Shown: one piece after another, positions 1 to 8,500 of the stretch | Position numbering within the stretch: the stretch's first letter is position 1 | Layout: every line of letters begins with the position of its first letter | Assembly (NCBI GenBank): GCA_047638395.1 | Contig: JBLIMV010000003.1 | Span: forward strand, 1-64,000 | From: CAXBCP01 sp047638395 | GTDB taxonomy: Bacteria; Pseudomonadota; Alphaproteobacteria; MPNO01; UBA830 | DNA: 64,000 bases | Direction: 5' to 3' | The notes under the pieces: generated by a model | The model's input: only the letters and a program-made list of their open reading frames with translations | Told to the model about the DNA's origin: nothing | Databases searched by the model: none | Translations under genes and position numbers: made by a program

Positions 1-238
1 GTGCGTGAGCATTACGGAACTTCTTACCCCTAACCGTGGTAATACCGTTCTCGTTGAACCAATCAGCAATCTCTTGGAAATTCCAACCCTTCTCCCGAAA
101 CTCCATAATCGTTTCGTAGAGGTATTGTTGGTAATCGTTATATGGAGCAACCCAAAGGTGCGAGGCACGAACCGTTAAATCAAATGTGAGGTAGGTTTCT
201 GTATGGTTAAGAGCATTTCTATTACCCCCTAACCACAC
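1..238 (-). CDS. Recombinase-like helix-turn-helix protein, partial (runs off the left edge)
   Basis: On the minus strand a frame stays open from a GTG at 238-236 to the window edge, about 79 codons. It reads through RASHLWVAPYNDYQQYLYET and then GWNFQEIADWFNENGITTVR, followed by GKKFRNAHA. The second stretch resembles the helix-turn-helix found in recombinase or resolvase C-termini, where a 'look for the next residue set, RGK, then a basic helix' pattern is common. The GTG shares its G with the glmS stop (TAGTG), so the gene may be translationally coupled to glmS, or the join may mark an insertion point. Base composition over the first 180 bases is about 45% GC by hand count, clearly below the neighbouring genes. 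This suggests transferred DNA. The C-terminus is missing and the catalytic part, if any, is not visible. A contig join cannot be excluded. Confidence 0.5.
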   Translation of the reverse strand, partial: MWLGGNRNALNHTETYLTFDLTVRASHLWVAPYNDYQQYLYETIMEFREKGWNFQEIADWFNENGITTVRGKKFRNAHA

Positions 239-2061
239 TATTCCACGGTCACCGATTTCGCGAGGTTCCGCGGCTGGTCTACGTCCGTGCCCTTGAGGAC
301 CGCGACGTGATAGGCCAGCAACTGGATCGGTACCGTGTACAGGATCGGCGCCACGAACGGATCGACCGTCGGCAGCTCAACCGTCGCCGCCGCCATATCC
401 CCCAGCTTTTCGATGCCTGCCTTGTCCGACAGAAAGATCACCCGGCCGCCACGCGCGATGACTTCCTGCATGTTCGACGCCGTCTTGTCGAACAGCTCGT
501 CCGACGGCGCGATCACGATGACCGGCACGTGCTCGTCGATCAGGGCAATGGGGCCGTGCTTCATTTCGCCGGCGGCGTAACCCTCGGCATGGATATAGGA
601 AATTTCCTTCAGTTTCAGTGCACCTTCGAGCGCAATCGGATAGCCCGTGCCGCGCCCGAGATACAGAACGTCCCGCGCGTCGACCACTTCATGAGCCAGC
701 TTCTCAATCGCTTCGTCATGGTTCAGGATTTCGTTCACGCGTGACGGGACTTCGGTCAGCGCATGACAAAGTGCTGCCTCGCGTTCGCGGTCGATCTTGC
801 CCCGCGCGGCGGCGAGACCGATGGCGAAACAGGCAAGCGTAGTGAGCTGGGTGGTGAACGCCTTGGTCGAGGCAACGCCGATTTCGGGGCCCGCCTGGGT
901 GCGCAGAACCACATCGGATTCCCGCGCCATTGAACTTTCGGCCACGTTGACGACCGAAACGATATGCTGGCCCTGCGCTTTGGCGTAACGGAGCGCCGCC
1001 AGGGTATCGGCGGTCTCTCCCGATTGGGAGATAAACAGCGACAAACCACCCTGCTGCATCTCAATAGACCGATACCGAAATTCGGAGGCTATATCGATGT
1101 CAGTCGGGATACCGGCAATGCTCTCTAACCAGTAGCGCGCCACCAGCCCGGCATGAAACGACGTGCCGCAGGCAACAATCGTGATGCGCGGGATCGTCGT
1201 CAGATCGAACGGCATCTCCGGCAGCGTAATAACTTCATTCCACGGGTTCAGGATCGTCTGCAGCGTGTCACCGATAACGGCCGGCTGCTCGTAGATTTCC
1301 TTGAGCATGAAATGCGGGAAATTGCCCTTGCCGATCATGGCACCCGAGGTCGATGTCTGCTGAACCACCCGCTCGACGACCGCATCGGTCTCATCATGGA
1401 TGACGGCGCCTGCAGACGTAATCTCGGCCCAGTCGCCTTCTTCCAGGTAGCAGATCTGCTGGGTCAGCGGGGCGAGTGCCAGCGCATCCGACCCGATATA
1501 CATTTCACCGTCGCCATAGCCGATGGCGAGCGGGCTGCCGCGCCGGGCGGCAATCATCAACCCGTCATGACCGGCAAACAGAATGGCCAGCGCAAAGGCA
1601 CCTTCAAGACGTTTCAGCGCGGCGGAGACCGCTTCGGCGGGCGATTTGCCGTCTTCAAGATAGCTGCTGATCAGGTGAACGACGGCCTCTGTGTCGGTCT
1701 CGGAATGGAAAACCCGGCCCGCTTCGCTCAATTCCTGGCGAAGCTCCTGGAAGTTTTCAATGATGCCGTTATGGACCAGCACAACGCGTTCGTCCGCGTG
1801 CGGATGGGCGTTGGTCTCGGTCGGCAGGCCATGTGTCGCCCAACGCGTATGACCGATCCCGATGGTGCCGGGAAGCGGCTGGGTATCGATCAGCGCATTC
1901 AGATTGCTGATTTTGCCCTCTGCGCGGCGCCGGTCGATGACTCCGTCGACAAGGGTTGCGATGCCGGCGGAATCATACCCCCGGTATTCAAGCCGTTTCA
2001 GGCCGTCGAGCAACAAAGGCGCTGCGTCCGCCTTGCCGATAATGCCGATAATGCCGCACAT
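238..2061 (-). CDS. glmS: Glutamine--fructose-6-phosphate aminotransferase (isomerizing)
   Basis: Makes glucosamine-6-phosphate from fructose-6-phosphate and glutamine, the first committed step to UDP-GlcNAc for peptidoglycan and lipopolysaccharide; cytoplasmic. The 607-residue length is normal for the family. The N-terminus MCGIIGI supplies the catalytic Cys2 of the class II glutamine amidotransferase domain, with the RWATHG motif near residue 73. Two SIS sugar-isomerase domains follow (SQSGETADT and the GRGTGYPIALEGALKLKE region), and the C-terminus DQPRNLAKSVTVE is the canonical end. It lies 35 bases downstream of glmU in the same direction, so the two probably share a transcript. No glmS ribozyme-like leader is expected or seen. 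The 3' end of glmS is the attachment site used by Tn7-family elements, which is relevant to the foreign-looking DNA beyond the stop. Confidence 0.98.
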   Translation of the reverse strand: MCGIIGIIGKADAAPLLLDGLKRLEYRGYDSAGIATLVDGVIDRRRAEGKISNLNALIDTQPLPGTIGIGHTRWATHGLPTETNAHPHADERVVLVHNGIIENFQELRQELSEAGRVFHSETDTEAVVHLISSYLEDGKSPAEAVSAALKRLEGAFALAILFAGHDGLMIAARRGSPLAIGYGDGEMYIGSDALALAPLTQQICYLEEGDWAEITSAGAVIHDETDAVVERVVQQTSTSGAMIGKGNFPHFMLKEIYEQPAVIGDTLQTILNPWNEVITLPEMPFDLTTIPRITIVACGTSFHAGLVARYWLESIAGIPTDIDIASEFRYRSIEMQQGGLSLFISQSGETADTLAALRYAKAQGQHIVSVVNVAESSMARESDVVLRTQAGPEIGVASTKAFTTQLTTLACFAIGLAAARGKIDREREAALCHALTEVPSRVNEILNHDEAIEKLAHEVVDARDVLYLGRGTGYPIALEGALKLKEISYIHAEGYAAGEMKHGPIALIDEHVPVIVIAPSDELFDKTASNMQEVIARGGRVIFLSDKAGIEKLGDMAAATVELPTVDPFVAPILYTVPIQLLAYHVAVLKGTDVDQPRNLAKSVTVE

Positions 2062-2096
2062 ATTCTGGTCCGTTCTACGCTGAAATTTTTACAGAG

Positions 2097-3461
2097 TTAC
2101 TTTTTGGCCTTGGCCGCGTCTTTTTCCGCTTTGCGTTTTTTGCGGAACGCACTGGCCCAGCCGCCGATACTTTTCTGACGCCCGCGCGCCACCGCAAGCG
2201 CATCCGCCTCGACATCGGTCGTGATCACCGACCCGGCACCGACCGTCGCCCCGTCGCCAATTTTGACAGGCGCCACCAGGGACGAATTGGAGCCGATAAA
2301 GGCATCCGCGCCGATATCGGTCAGCTCCTTGAAGAAGCCGTCATAATTGCAGGTGATCGTGCCGGCGCCGATATTGGCCCGCGGGCCGATCCGCGCATCG
2401 CCTATATAGGTGAGGTGATTGACCTTCGCGCCTTCTTCGACGAGCGCTTGTTTGATTTCGACAAAATTGCCGACATGAACGTCGCGTTCCAGCTTCGCGC
2501 CGGGCCGCAGCCGCGCATACGGGCCGATGATGGCGCCGGAGGCGACCTCCGCCTGGTCGATATGACAGAACGCCTTGATTTCGACATTGTCGGCAATCGT
2601 CACACCGGTACCGAAGAACACGTTCGGGCCAATGATGACATCACGGCCGATCTGCGTATCCGCCGACAGCCAGACCGTTTCAGGAGCGGTCATCGTCACA
2701 CCGCCGGCCATGGCACGCGACCGCAGCCGCGCCTGCATGGCGGCCTCTGCCTCGGCAAGCTGCGCGCGGCTGTTCACACCCATGACCTCGACCGGATCCG
2801 CGGCTTCAACCACGGCGCAGCGCAGGCCGCGGTCGCGCGCGAGCGCCACGATATCCGTCAGATAATATTCGCCATTTGCGTTGTCGTTCCCGACCGCATC
2901 AAGCAGCGGAAACAGATGAGCGCCATCGATCGCCATGATCCCCGCATTGCAGAGACCAATCTCGCGCTGGGCGTCGCTGGCATCCTTGTACTCGACAATC
3001 GCTTCGAGCCCGCCATCGGCGGCTGTTACCAGCCGGCCGTATTCCGCAGGATCGTCCGGGCGGAAGCCGAGCACGACGACGGCCGGGTTCTCGGACGTAC
3101 GACGGGCCGTCAGCATGTCCTGCATGGTCTCGGCGGTCAGAAGCGGCGTGTCGCCAAACAACACCAGCACATCGCCGGTAAAATCTTCCATCTGTTCGCG
3201 GGCAGCGAGCACCGCATGACCGGTGCCCAGGGCTTCGGTCTGGACGGCCGTTTCGGCGGGGGCGACGGCGTCGACCAGCTGGGTCATACCGGGTGCCACA
3301 ACGACAACCGTGCGCTCCGACGAAATCGCCGACAAGGCCGTCAAAAGGTGAGAAACCATCGGCCGGTTGGCCACACGATGCAGGACCTTTGGCAGGTCCG
3401 ATTTCATCCGTGTTCCCATTCCAGCCGCAAGTACTATTGCAGCGCACGCGCCCGTTGTCAT
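2097..3461 (-). CDS. glmU: Bifunctional GlcNAc-1-P uridyltransferase / GlcN-1-P acetyltransferase
   Basis: Acetylates glucosamine-1-phosphate and then uridylylates it to UDP-GlcNAc. The start MTTGACAAIVLAAGMGTRMK (ATG at 3461) places the nucleotide-binding motif LAAGMGTRMKSDLPKVLH at the expected N-terminal position; an upstream in-frame ATG at 3518 would add a non-conserved 19-residue tail and is not used. The N-terminal Rossmann-like uridyltransferase domain (about residues 1-230) is followed by a left-handed beta-helix with repeated hexapeptides (IGPNVFFGTG, IGPYARLRPG, NIGAGTITCNYDG) ending at the acetyltransferase active region. The C-terminus is lysine-rich (KKRKAEKDAAKAKK). It sits directly upstream of glmS, so two successive pathway genes are co-oriented. 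A 167-base spacer separates it from the DUF3108 gene upstream. Confidence 0.97.
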   Translation of the reverse strand: MTTGACAAIVLAAGMGTRMKSDLPKVLHRVANRPMVSHLLTALSAISSERTVVVVAPGMTQLVDAVAPAETAVQTEALGTGHAVLAAREQMEDFTGDVLVLFGDTPLLTAETMQDMLTARRTSENPAVVVLGFRPDDPAEYGRLVTAADGGLEAIVEYKDASDAQREIGLCNAGIMAIDGAHLFPLLDAVGNDNANGEYYLTDIVALARDRGLRCAVVEAADPVEVMGVNSRAQLAEAEAAMQARLRSRAMAGGVTMTAPETVWLSADTQIGRDVIIGPNVFFGTGVTIADNVEIKAFCHIDQAEVASGAIIGPYARLRPGAKLERDVHVGNFVEIKQALVEEGAKVNHLTYIGDARIGPRANIGAGTITCNYDGFFKELTDIGADAFIGSNSSLVAPVKIGDGATVGAGSVITTDVEADALAVARGRQKSIGGWASAFRKKRKAEKDAAKAKK

Positions 3462-3628
3462 CGCCCCGAAAATCCGTTCAGTTTCAATTGCCGACGGACG
3501 CGAACGAGAGCCCCGCACTAACCTGTCCGTTCGCCGGAACTTGCCACAAACCGCCCCTCCGCGCCAAGGGGAATGACGGGACGGCTTATAGCCACCGCCT
3601 GGGTCGGCAGACGGCCAGCTATCAGGGT

Positions 3629-4510
3629 TTATTTTCCGGCGGACACTGCGTTCTGGCCGAGTTTCACTTTTTTACCACCCGATGCGTGCGTCGCGGCGCT
3701 GAGATGGGCAACCAACGCGCCAAGCGGCGTGTTGAGCGTGAGGCGCACCGGCACCGGCGGGACATCCGCGAAGGCCTTCCCCATCCAGACCCGCGCGCGG
3801 CGATCGCCGTCGTTCCAGCCGGAATCGTCGTTTTTCTTGAACCCGACCTTTTTGCGGATCCGCAATTCGCAGTTCACCGTGTCGCCGACAAAGGGCGTGT
3901 AGCCACTCGGTTTCAGCTTTTCGCCACCGTCGGGCCTGGCAATCAGGTCGTAGCGCCGGCGTCCGTCAAACACGGCAACCTGCGCCGAACATGTATCGTC
4001 GCCGTCCATCTTGCGAATAATCGACACGATCGCACTGGCCAGATCGACAACCCCGGTGCGCATGGCTTCGGGCACCCTGTCCCGGTCGTCGCCTTCCGGC
4101 TTCGGCACAATCCGCTCGATCCGGGCCACACCATCGGTGAATTTCATATCGATAAAGCGTTCCCGTCCCTTCCAGCTGTTGCGCTGACCGGCGGTGACCG
4201 GCATCACGCCGGCGCCGACGATCTCGCCACGGGAATAGGCCTGCATCCACCAGGGAAACATCCGCCCGACCATGCCCGACGTCTTCACCTTCGCCGCGAT
4301 GTCGTAATTCTCGGGCGCAAGGTCGAGGTCGATATTGATCACGGCGACGTGGAAGCCGCCAATGTAGATCTTGTAGCTGAGATCGACGGCACTTTTCTCT
4401 GCCGCGACCGCACGCGACGGCAGCAACGCCGGTACGACAAGCCCCAAAGCGAGCGCCAACGCGACGGTCAGCGCCGGGACGACAACAGCATTTCTAAAAG
4501 TTTTCATCAT
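3629..4510 (-). CDS. DUF3108 family periplasmic protein
   Basis: A predicted exported protein of about 293 residues. The chosen start MMKTFRNAV (ATG at 4510; the next codon at 4507 is an equally good ATG) is preceded by a GAGGTG-like ribosome-binding site and gives a normal signal peptide: basic start, long hydrophobic stretch and AVA-A cleavage region. The mature part has the DUF3108 pattern: a beta-rich fold with YKIYIGGFHVAVINIDLDL, SYKGRERFIDM-type strands, a VVDLASAIVSIIRKM helix and a DGRRRYDL strand. Such proteins are common in alphaproteobacteria and have no established role; envelope function is an inference from the signal peptide and from relatives near lipid transport genes. It is divergent from the tRNA gene, with both 5' ends within the 4511-4623 spacer. 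Codon use is like its neighbours. Confidence 0.8.
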   Translation of the reverse strand: MMKTFRNAVVVPALTVALALALGLVVPALLPSRAVAAEKSAVDLSYKIYIGGFHVAVINIDLDLAPENYDIAAKVKTSGMVGRMFPWWMQAYSRGEIVGAGVMPVTAGQRNSWKGRERFIDMKFTDGVARIERIVPKPEGDDRDRVPEAMRTGVVDLASAIVSIIRKMDGDDTCSAQVAVFDGRRRYDLIARPDGGEKLKPSGYTPFVGDTVNCELRIRKKVGFKKNDDSGWNDGDRRARVWMGKAFADVPPVPVRLTLNTPLGALVAHLSAATHASGGKKVKLGQNAVSAGK

Positions 4511-4570
4511 TGCACCTCGAACGCTGAGTATAGCCCAATTGTGGCGGTTATGTGGTCTACACGGTCCACA

Positions 4571-4599
4571 TTGACAAGAACCGCCGCGCCGCCTTATAT
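4571..4599 (+). promoter_or_regulatory. Sigma-70-type promoter of tRNA-Val
   Basis: A perfect -35 hexamer TTGACA (4571-4576) is followed by a 17-base spacer and a -10-like TTATAT (4594-4599). Transcription would begin about 18 bases before the mature tRNA. Nothing else in the spacer matches as well. Confidence 0.75.
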
Positions 4600-4623
4600 G
4601 CGCCCCCATTCCTTAGGGAATAC

Positions 4624-4698
4624 GGGCGATTAGCTCAGCGGGAGAGCACTGCCTTCACACGGCAGGGGTCACTGGTTCGATCCCAGTATCGCCCACCA
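4624..4698 (+). tRNA. tRNA-Val (anticodon CAC)
   Basis: A full cloverleaf can be folded by eye. The acceptor arm GGGCGAT (4624-4630) pairs with ATCGCCC (4688-4694). The anticodon stem CTGCC (4649-4653) pairs with GGCAG (4661-4665), enclosing the loop TTCACAC with anticodon CAC at 4656-4658, which reads GUG valine codons. The T arm is ACTGG / CCAGT around TTCGATC. The discriminator A is followed by an encoded CCA (4696-4698). Confidence 0.95.
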
Positions 4699-4742
4699 TT
4701 TTTCGCAAACCGAGGCCGAAGGTCGCGTAAGTTGCGAAAAAT
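4698..4742. repeat. 11-bp inverted repeat immediately 3' of the tRNA
   Basis: ATTTTTCGCAA (4698-4708) and TTGCGAAAAAT (4732-4742) are exact reverse complements separated by 23 bases. The left arm begins on the last base of the encoded CCA. On RNA it would make an AU-rich stem that could act in tRNA 3' processing or termination, or it may mark the border of the GIY-YIG cassette. Confidence 0.6.
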
Positions 4743-4777
4743 CCCCCGGAGGGATTCCTCTCATAAAGTGATCGACG

Positions 4778-4837
4778 GGCTTCGGGTAGCAGGCCACCTG
4801 GAACCGCAAATTGGGCGAAGGAGTGTCGCCCGAAGCC
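4778..4837. repeat. Nested inverted repeats between tRNA-Val and the GIY-YIG gene
   Basis: GGCTTCGGG (4778-4786) pairs exactly with CCCGAAGCC (4829-4837). Inside it, GGGCGA (4813-4818) pairs with TCGCCC (4826-4831). The inner arm repeats the first six bases of the tRNA acceptor stem (GGGCGA), so a partial copy of the acceptor helix may be present. The structure ends 22 bases before the nuclease start codon. Confidence 0.55.
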
Positions 4838-4859
4838 TTGGCGCAGGGGGACCGGCGCA

Positions 4860-5096
4860 ATGTGGTACGTCTATTTTCTGGAACTGCGTAACGGCGACAT
4901 CTATGTCGGATCGACGAACGATCTGCGTCGCCGCGTCGGATCGCACGACAACGGCGAGGTTTTATCGACAAAAGCATATTTGCCGGTGAGTCTGAAAACC
5001 TATGTCGCGGTTGGAAGCGAGACTAAGGCCCGCGAACTGGAAAAATACTTCAAATCAGGTTCCGGGAAAGCATTCGCCAGAAAAAGATTTATGTAG
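4860..5096 (+). CDS. Small GIY-YIG endonuclease domain protein
   Basis: A 78-residue protein that is essentially one GIY-YIG nuclease domain of the UPF0213/YhbQ type. The GIY-like VYF (residues 4-6), YVG (15-17), the arginine-rich DLRRRV after it, a histidine at 29 and the ELEKYFKSGSGKAF helix with its conserved glutamate are all present, so the active site looks intact. The start ATG has an AGGGGG ribosome-binding site about nine bases upstream. The gene lies 161 bases downstream of tRNA-Val, in the same direction, with inverted repeats between. Small GIY-YIG genes placed just after tRNA genes recur in many bacteria, which suggests a mobile or tRNA-associated cassette; this recurrence is from memory and not checked. 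The true substrate is unknown. Confidence 0.85.
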   Translation: MWYVYFLELRNGDIYVGSTNDLRRRVGSHDNGEVLSTKAYLPVSLKTYVAVGSETKARELEKYFKSGSGKAFARKRFM

Positions 5097-5515
5097 TTCG
5101 CCCCTAGGCATCCCAACCGCTCATCTCCCGATTACGGACACATCACCATCACCTCGCTGAACTCCGCTATATGCTCCAAAGCGGACGTCAGCGAACAACT
5201 CATTCTTGCTATATGAGCAATGGCCGAAAGGTAGGAAGCCTCATACTTCCCTGGCCGTTCAGGTTGCGTTCATCTGCCCGAGCTTAGATAGGCATCAGGG
5301 CACTCGATGTGGCCGTAGCAATTCCATCTCTGGGGAACAGACCCATGAACCGCAAGATAACAGCGGTCATTCCGTTCCGGTAAGCGGGTGCCACAGGGCA
5401 GCAGGATCTCGGGAACGCGGCTTATCGGCCACTCATGCCGTAAATAGTTATAGAGCAATCATTCGATACAACTATCGGGAAGGCAAATCCCGGTACTAAA
5501 AAAAGGGGCGACGTT
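5097..5515. other. Intergenic region without a supported gene
   Basis: No coding frame here has family-like sequence; frames that stay open (for example 5206-5499) have atypical composition and no recognisable motif. Short hairpins such as TTGCT-ATATG-AGCAA near 5208 are too weak to name. The last 15 bases (AAAAAAAGGGGCGACGTT) carry a ribosome-binding site for the next gene. Confidence 0.5.
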
Positions 5516-8500
5516 ATGAAAAGAATATGGCTTGCACTTCTTTCCGGTGTGATATGGGCGGGGCTGATTGCCACGCCGTCGATGGCCCAGACGTCTTCCC
5601 TACCGACCGCGGGGGAACGGGATAAAGCGATCGGCGCCGTTGGCATTCTTTTTGACAAACTCACTGGCGATAGCTTCACCAACGAAGGAACCTATTGGAA
5701 GAAGACCTTCAATGGGCTGACCGTTGTCGTTTACAAACAGGCTGGGAAAGACTCGGCGAATGTCGCCCTTACCGCGCGCAAAGTTGACCTGGGCACCCTG
5801 ATTCCATTCGCCAATAAAGGTAATTTCGGCAAAATCAGCCTCGAACACGCGACCATGATCATCGTGTCGCCAAACAGCTTCCTAAAAAACAAACAGGGCA
5901 GCATCGACCCAACCAAGCTGCCAAAGCCTGTCTCAACCAGGATAGCTTCGCTTCCCGCGCCAATAGCCACAGCGATCAAAGCGGCAAATCCAAGCTTGAA
6001 ATCCGTCACCCTGCCGACCGGTATATTCACGATCAGTCAGTTTCAACCGGGCCCCAACAAGGCGGTTACCGAGGTTTTGAAGCATTTTGGATTGCGTAAA
6101 CCGGTCATTTCATCCGCGATTCTTGATGCCAGCAATTACAAGGATCTCGCCAGGCTCAAAGCGGCATTTTCGCTTTCGGTTGTGCTGAATAGAGACAACC
6201 CCATCAACAACACGGTGGAACTGACACAGATTCTGAAATCACCGAAAGACGCACAACCGGTTCTGACGCTGACCTCGGCGTCGGGCGGCAAGGCATTGAG
6301 TCTGTCCTACCAGACGCCGTATATCGTTAATGGCAACACCACTGTCCAGACCGCCGTCTCCTTCAAACTCGAAAACGGTAAGGTTTCAGGGTCACTCGCT
6401 GTTGAACTTGGTGATCTGCCCGATCCGACACTCGTACCCAAGGTGGTCGAACTCAAAGGCGTCAAAATGTTTGACGTGCGGCTCAGCATCGCTTTCACGT
6501 CCACCGGACGGAAGAAAGTCCCTGAATTCACCGTCGGGTATTCGTCGTCGAGAATGGTGGTCAAAGGACGAACCGACTATTCGCCGGTCAAGATAAGCGT
6601 TGCCATGACACCGGCCGGCACGCCGACAGGCGCGCTGATCAATCTCGAAACAGACGAGACCGTCTATCTCGCAGCCATCGCTGACCTGGCCGAAGTCGGC
6701 TTCAGCGCGCACCCCACATCGAAAATCGTGCCAAACAAGTGGAAGAAGGATGTCGCGAAGAAGCTCCAGCTGACCAAACTGCCGAAAATCGGCATAAAGG
6801 CGCCGGAGATCTATATTGCCACACCGGGAATGGTCATGACGGGCCACCTCGCCGATATCGGTATCAAGGGCGCCGGTGTAAAGATCAAAGGAGCCCTTTC
6901 CGCGTTCGAGAAAAATCTGGTAGAGGCCGAACTCCTGCTTGATACGAAAGGCCTGAGGTCGGCGGCCTCGATCACGGCTTTCTCTGCCGGACCGCTTGCC
7001 CTGAAGAACGCATCATTCGACCTGAACGCCCGGCTGAATACACCACCCTCCTTTGCGATCCACGGAAAGGCCACCTTCGAGGGCATGACGCTCGCGGAAT
7101 CCGAGCTTAAATTTTCGAGCAAGGGATTCAAGTTGGTCCAGGATTTCGGCTGCGCGCCGCCGATGACCCGGGTGTCGATCGAATTCGAGGGTTTCAAGCC
7201 CAAAACACCAAGCATCAAGCCATCGGGCTGCGCCGGCGAACTCCTCGCGGCCGCGGGTGAGGCCGCCAAGGCCGCCGCAAAGCAGGTCGGAGAGACCACA
7301 GCGAAGGCCGCCAAGGGCACCATCAACGCCGGCGAGGCAACCGGTAAATGGGCGGTGCAGACCTCTGCTGCGGTCGGCAAATTCGCCAAGAACACCGGCT
7401 GCAAGATCTCAAGTTTCTTCGGCGGAAAATGCGACGAAAGGAAACGCGAAGCCGAACGCAAAAAACGCAGAGATGCGGCTCTGGCACGGGCGACCAAATA
7501 CCGCCAGGTCATCGGGCCGGCGAATTGCGGGGACGGCTGGTATTGGAACCATAAATACCGCACCTGCTGGTTTGGTAAAGGCGGCACGATGCTCGTCTAT
7601 AGCCTCGCAGGCGCCGCGAAAGGCCTCTGCATGCAGCTCGCCAATGGGGAAAGAAAACCGGGCACCCGCCTTGTCCTGGGCGATTGCACCGGCGGTGGTC
7701 TGCAGCAATTTACGAAGCATCCGCACACGCGCGATAATGAGTTTTCCCTCAAAACCATCAGAGGGTTTTGCCTCTCTGCGAATATCGGCAAGAGGGCGCA
7801 GGGCGTCAGCGTGAAAACAAGAAAATGCGACGCCTCCAACGACAACCAGATCTGGCGCCATGATGAGGGCGGCCGTCTGCTGACCTCCAAGGGCCTGTGT
7901 TTGAGATCAAAATCCGGTAACAGCAAGGGCAGTCATCTGATTATGAACGACTGTGCGACCCGGACCTCGAGCAACAAAATACCGCCTGTGGAATGGGTAG
8001 TTGTGGCGCCGAGCACGAATGCCGCCAGGGATTTTCACGCGAAATTCAAGGTGCCTAATCGGAGCGGGTTGTCCGTCGGAGGTAAGGGGAAATTCGGAAA
8101 ACTTTGCCTGCAGTCCGATTCCCTGACGCCCGAAGGCACGGTGCACCTTAAAAAATGCAACGACAGCGAAGCCCAAAAATTTGCAATCGGCGCGGTCAAA
8201 GGAAGCTTTTTTTCCCTGGTTTCTCAGAAGTCACGCATGTGCCTGGATCTGTTTGCGTGGAAAACACATGTCGGCGCGCTGATTTATACCTGGCCGTGCA
8301 ATTATAAAGGCAATGAGCAATGGATTGCCATCGTCGGTGGCGAAAACACGACCGGCACCAAGACGATCCGTCATCCGAGCGGTTTCATGATCAAGAGTGC
8401 TGCGACCGGAAAATGTCTCGCGCCGGTGTGGAGCACCGGCAAGATATTCGCCAGCGAAAACGCCATGATCAAGCAGGTTAAGTGCAATGCGAAAGACGTA

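Noticed and set aside
218..240. TGTGG right after the glmS stop as a Tn7-like transposon end
   Set aside because: Tn7 ends start with TGTGG, but Tn7 inserts about 25 bases past the stop and no further end sequence or TnsB-site repeats match. Five bases are not evidence.
2062..2096. glmS ribozyme or riboswitch before glmS
   Set aside because: Only 35 bases separate glmU and glmS; no room or conserved core. The ribozyme is known mainly from Gram-positive bacteria.
1153..2178. Long open frame on the plus strand across glmS
   Set aside because: It is antisense to glmS and has high Arg/Gly/Gln content and no family motif; it is a by-product of GC-rich codon use.
5090..5110. TTCGCCCC after the GIY-YIG gene as a duplicated tRNA 3' end (attachment site)
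   Set aside because: Only a few bases match the tRNA 3' end; no proper direct repeat.
5206..5499. 97-codon frame in the spacer before the ricin-domain gene
   Set aside because: No ribosome-binding site, mixed composition and no recognisable motif.
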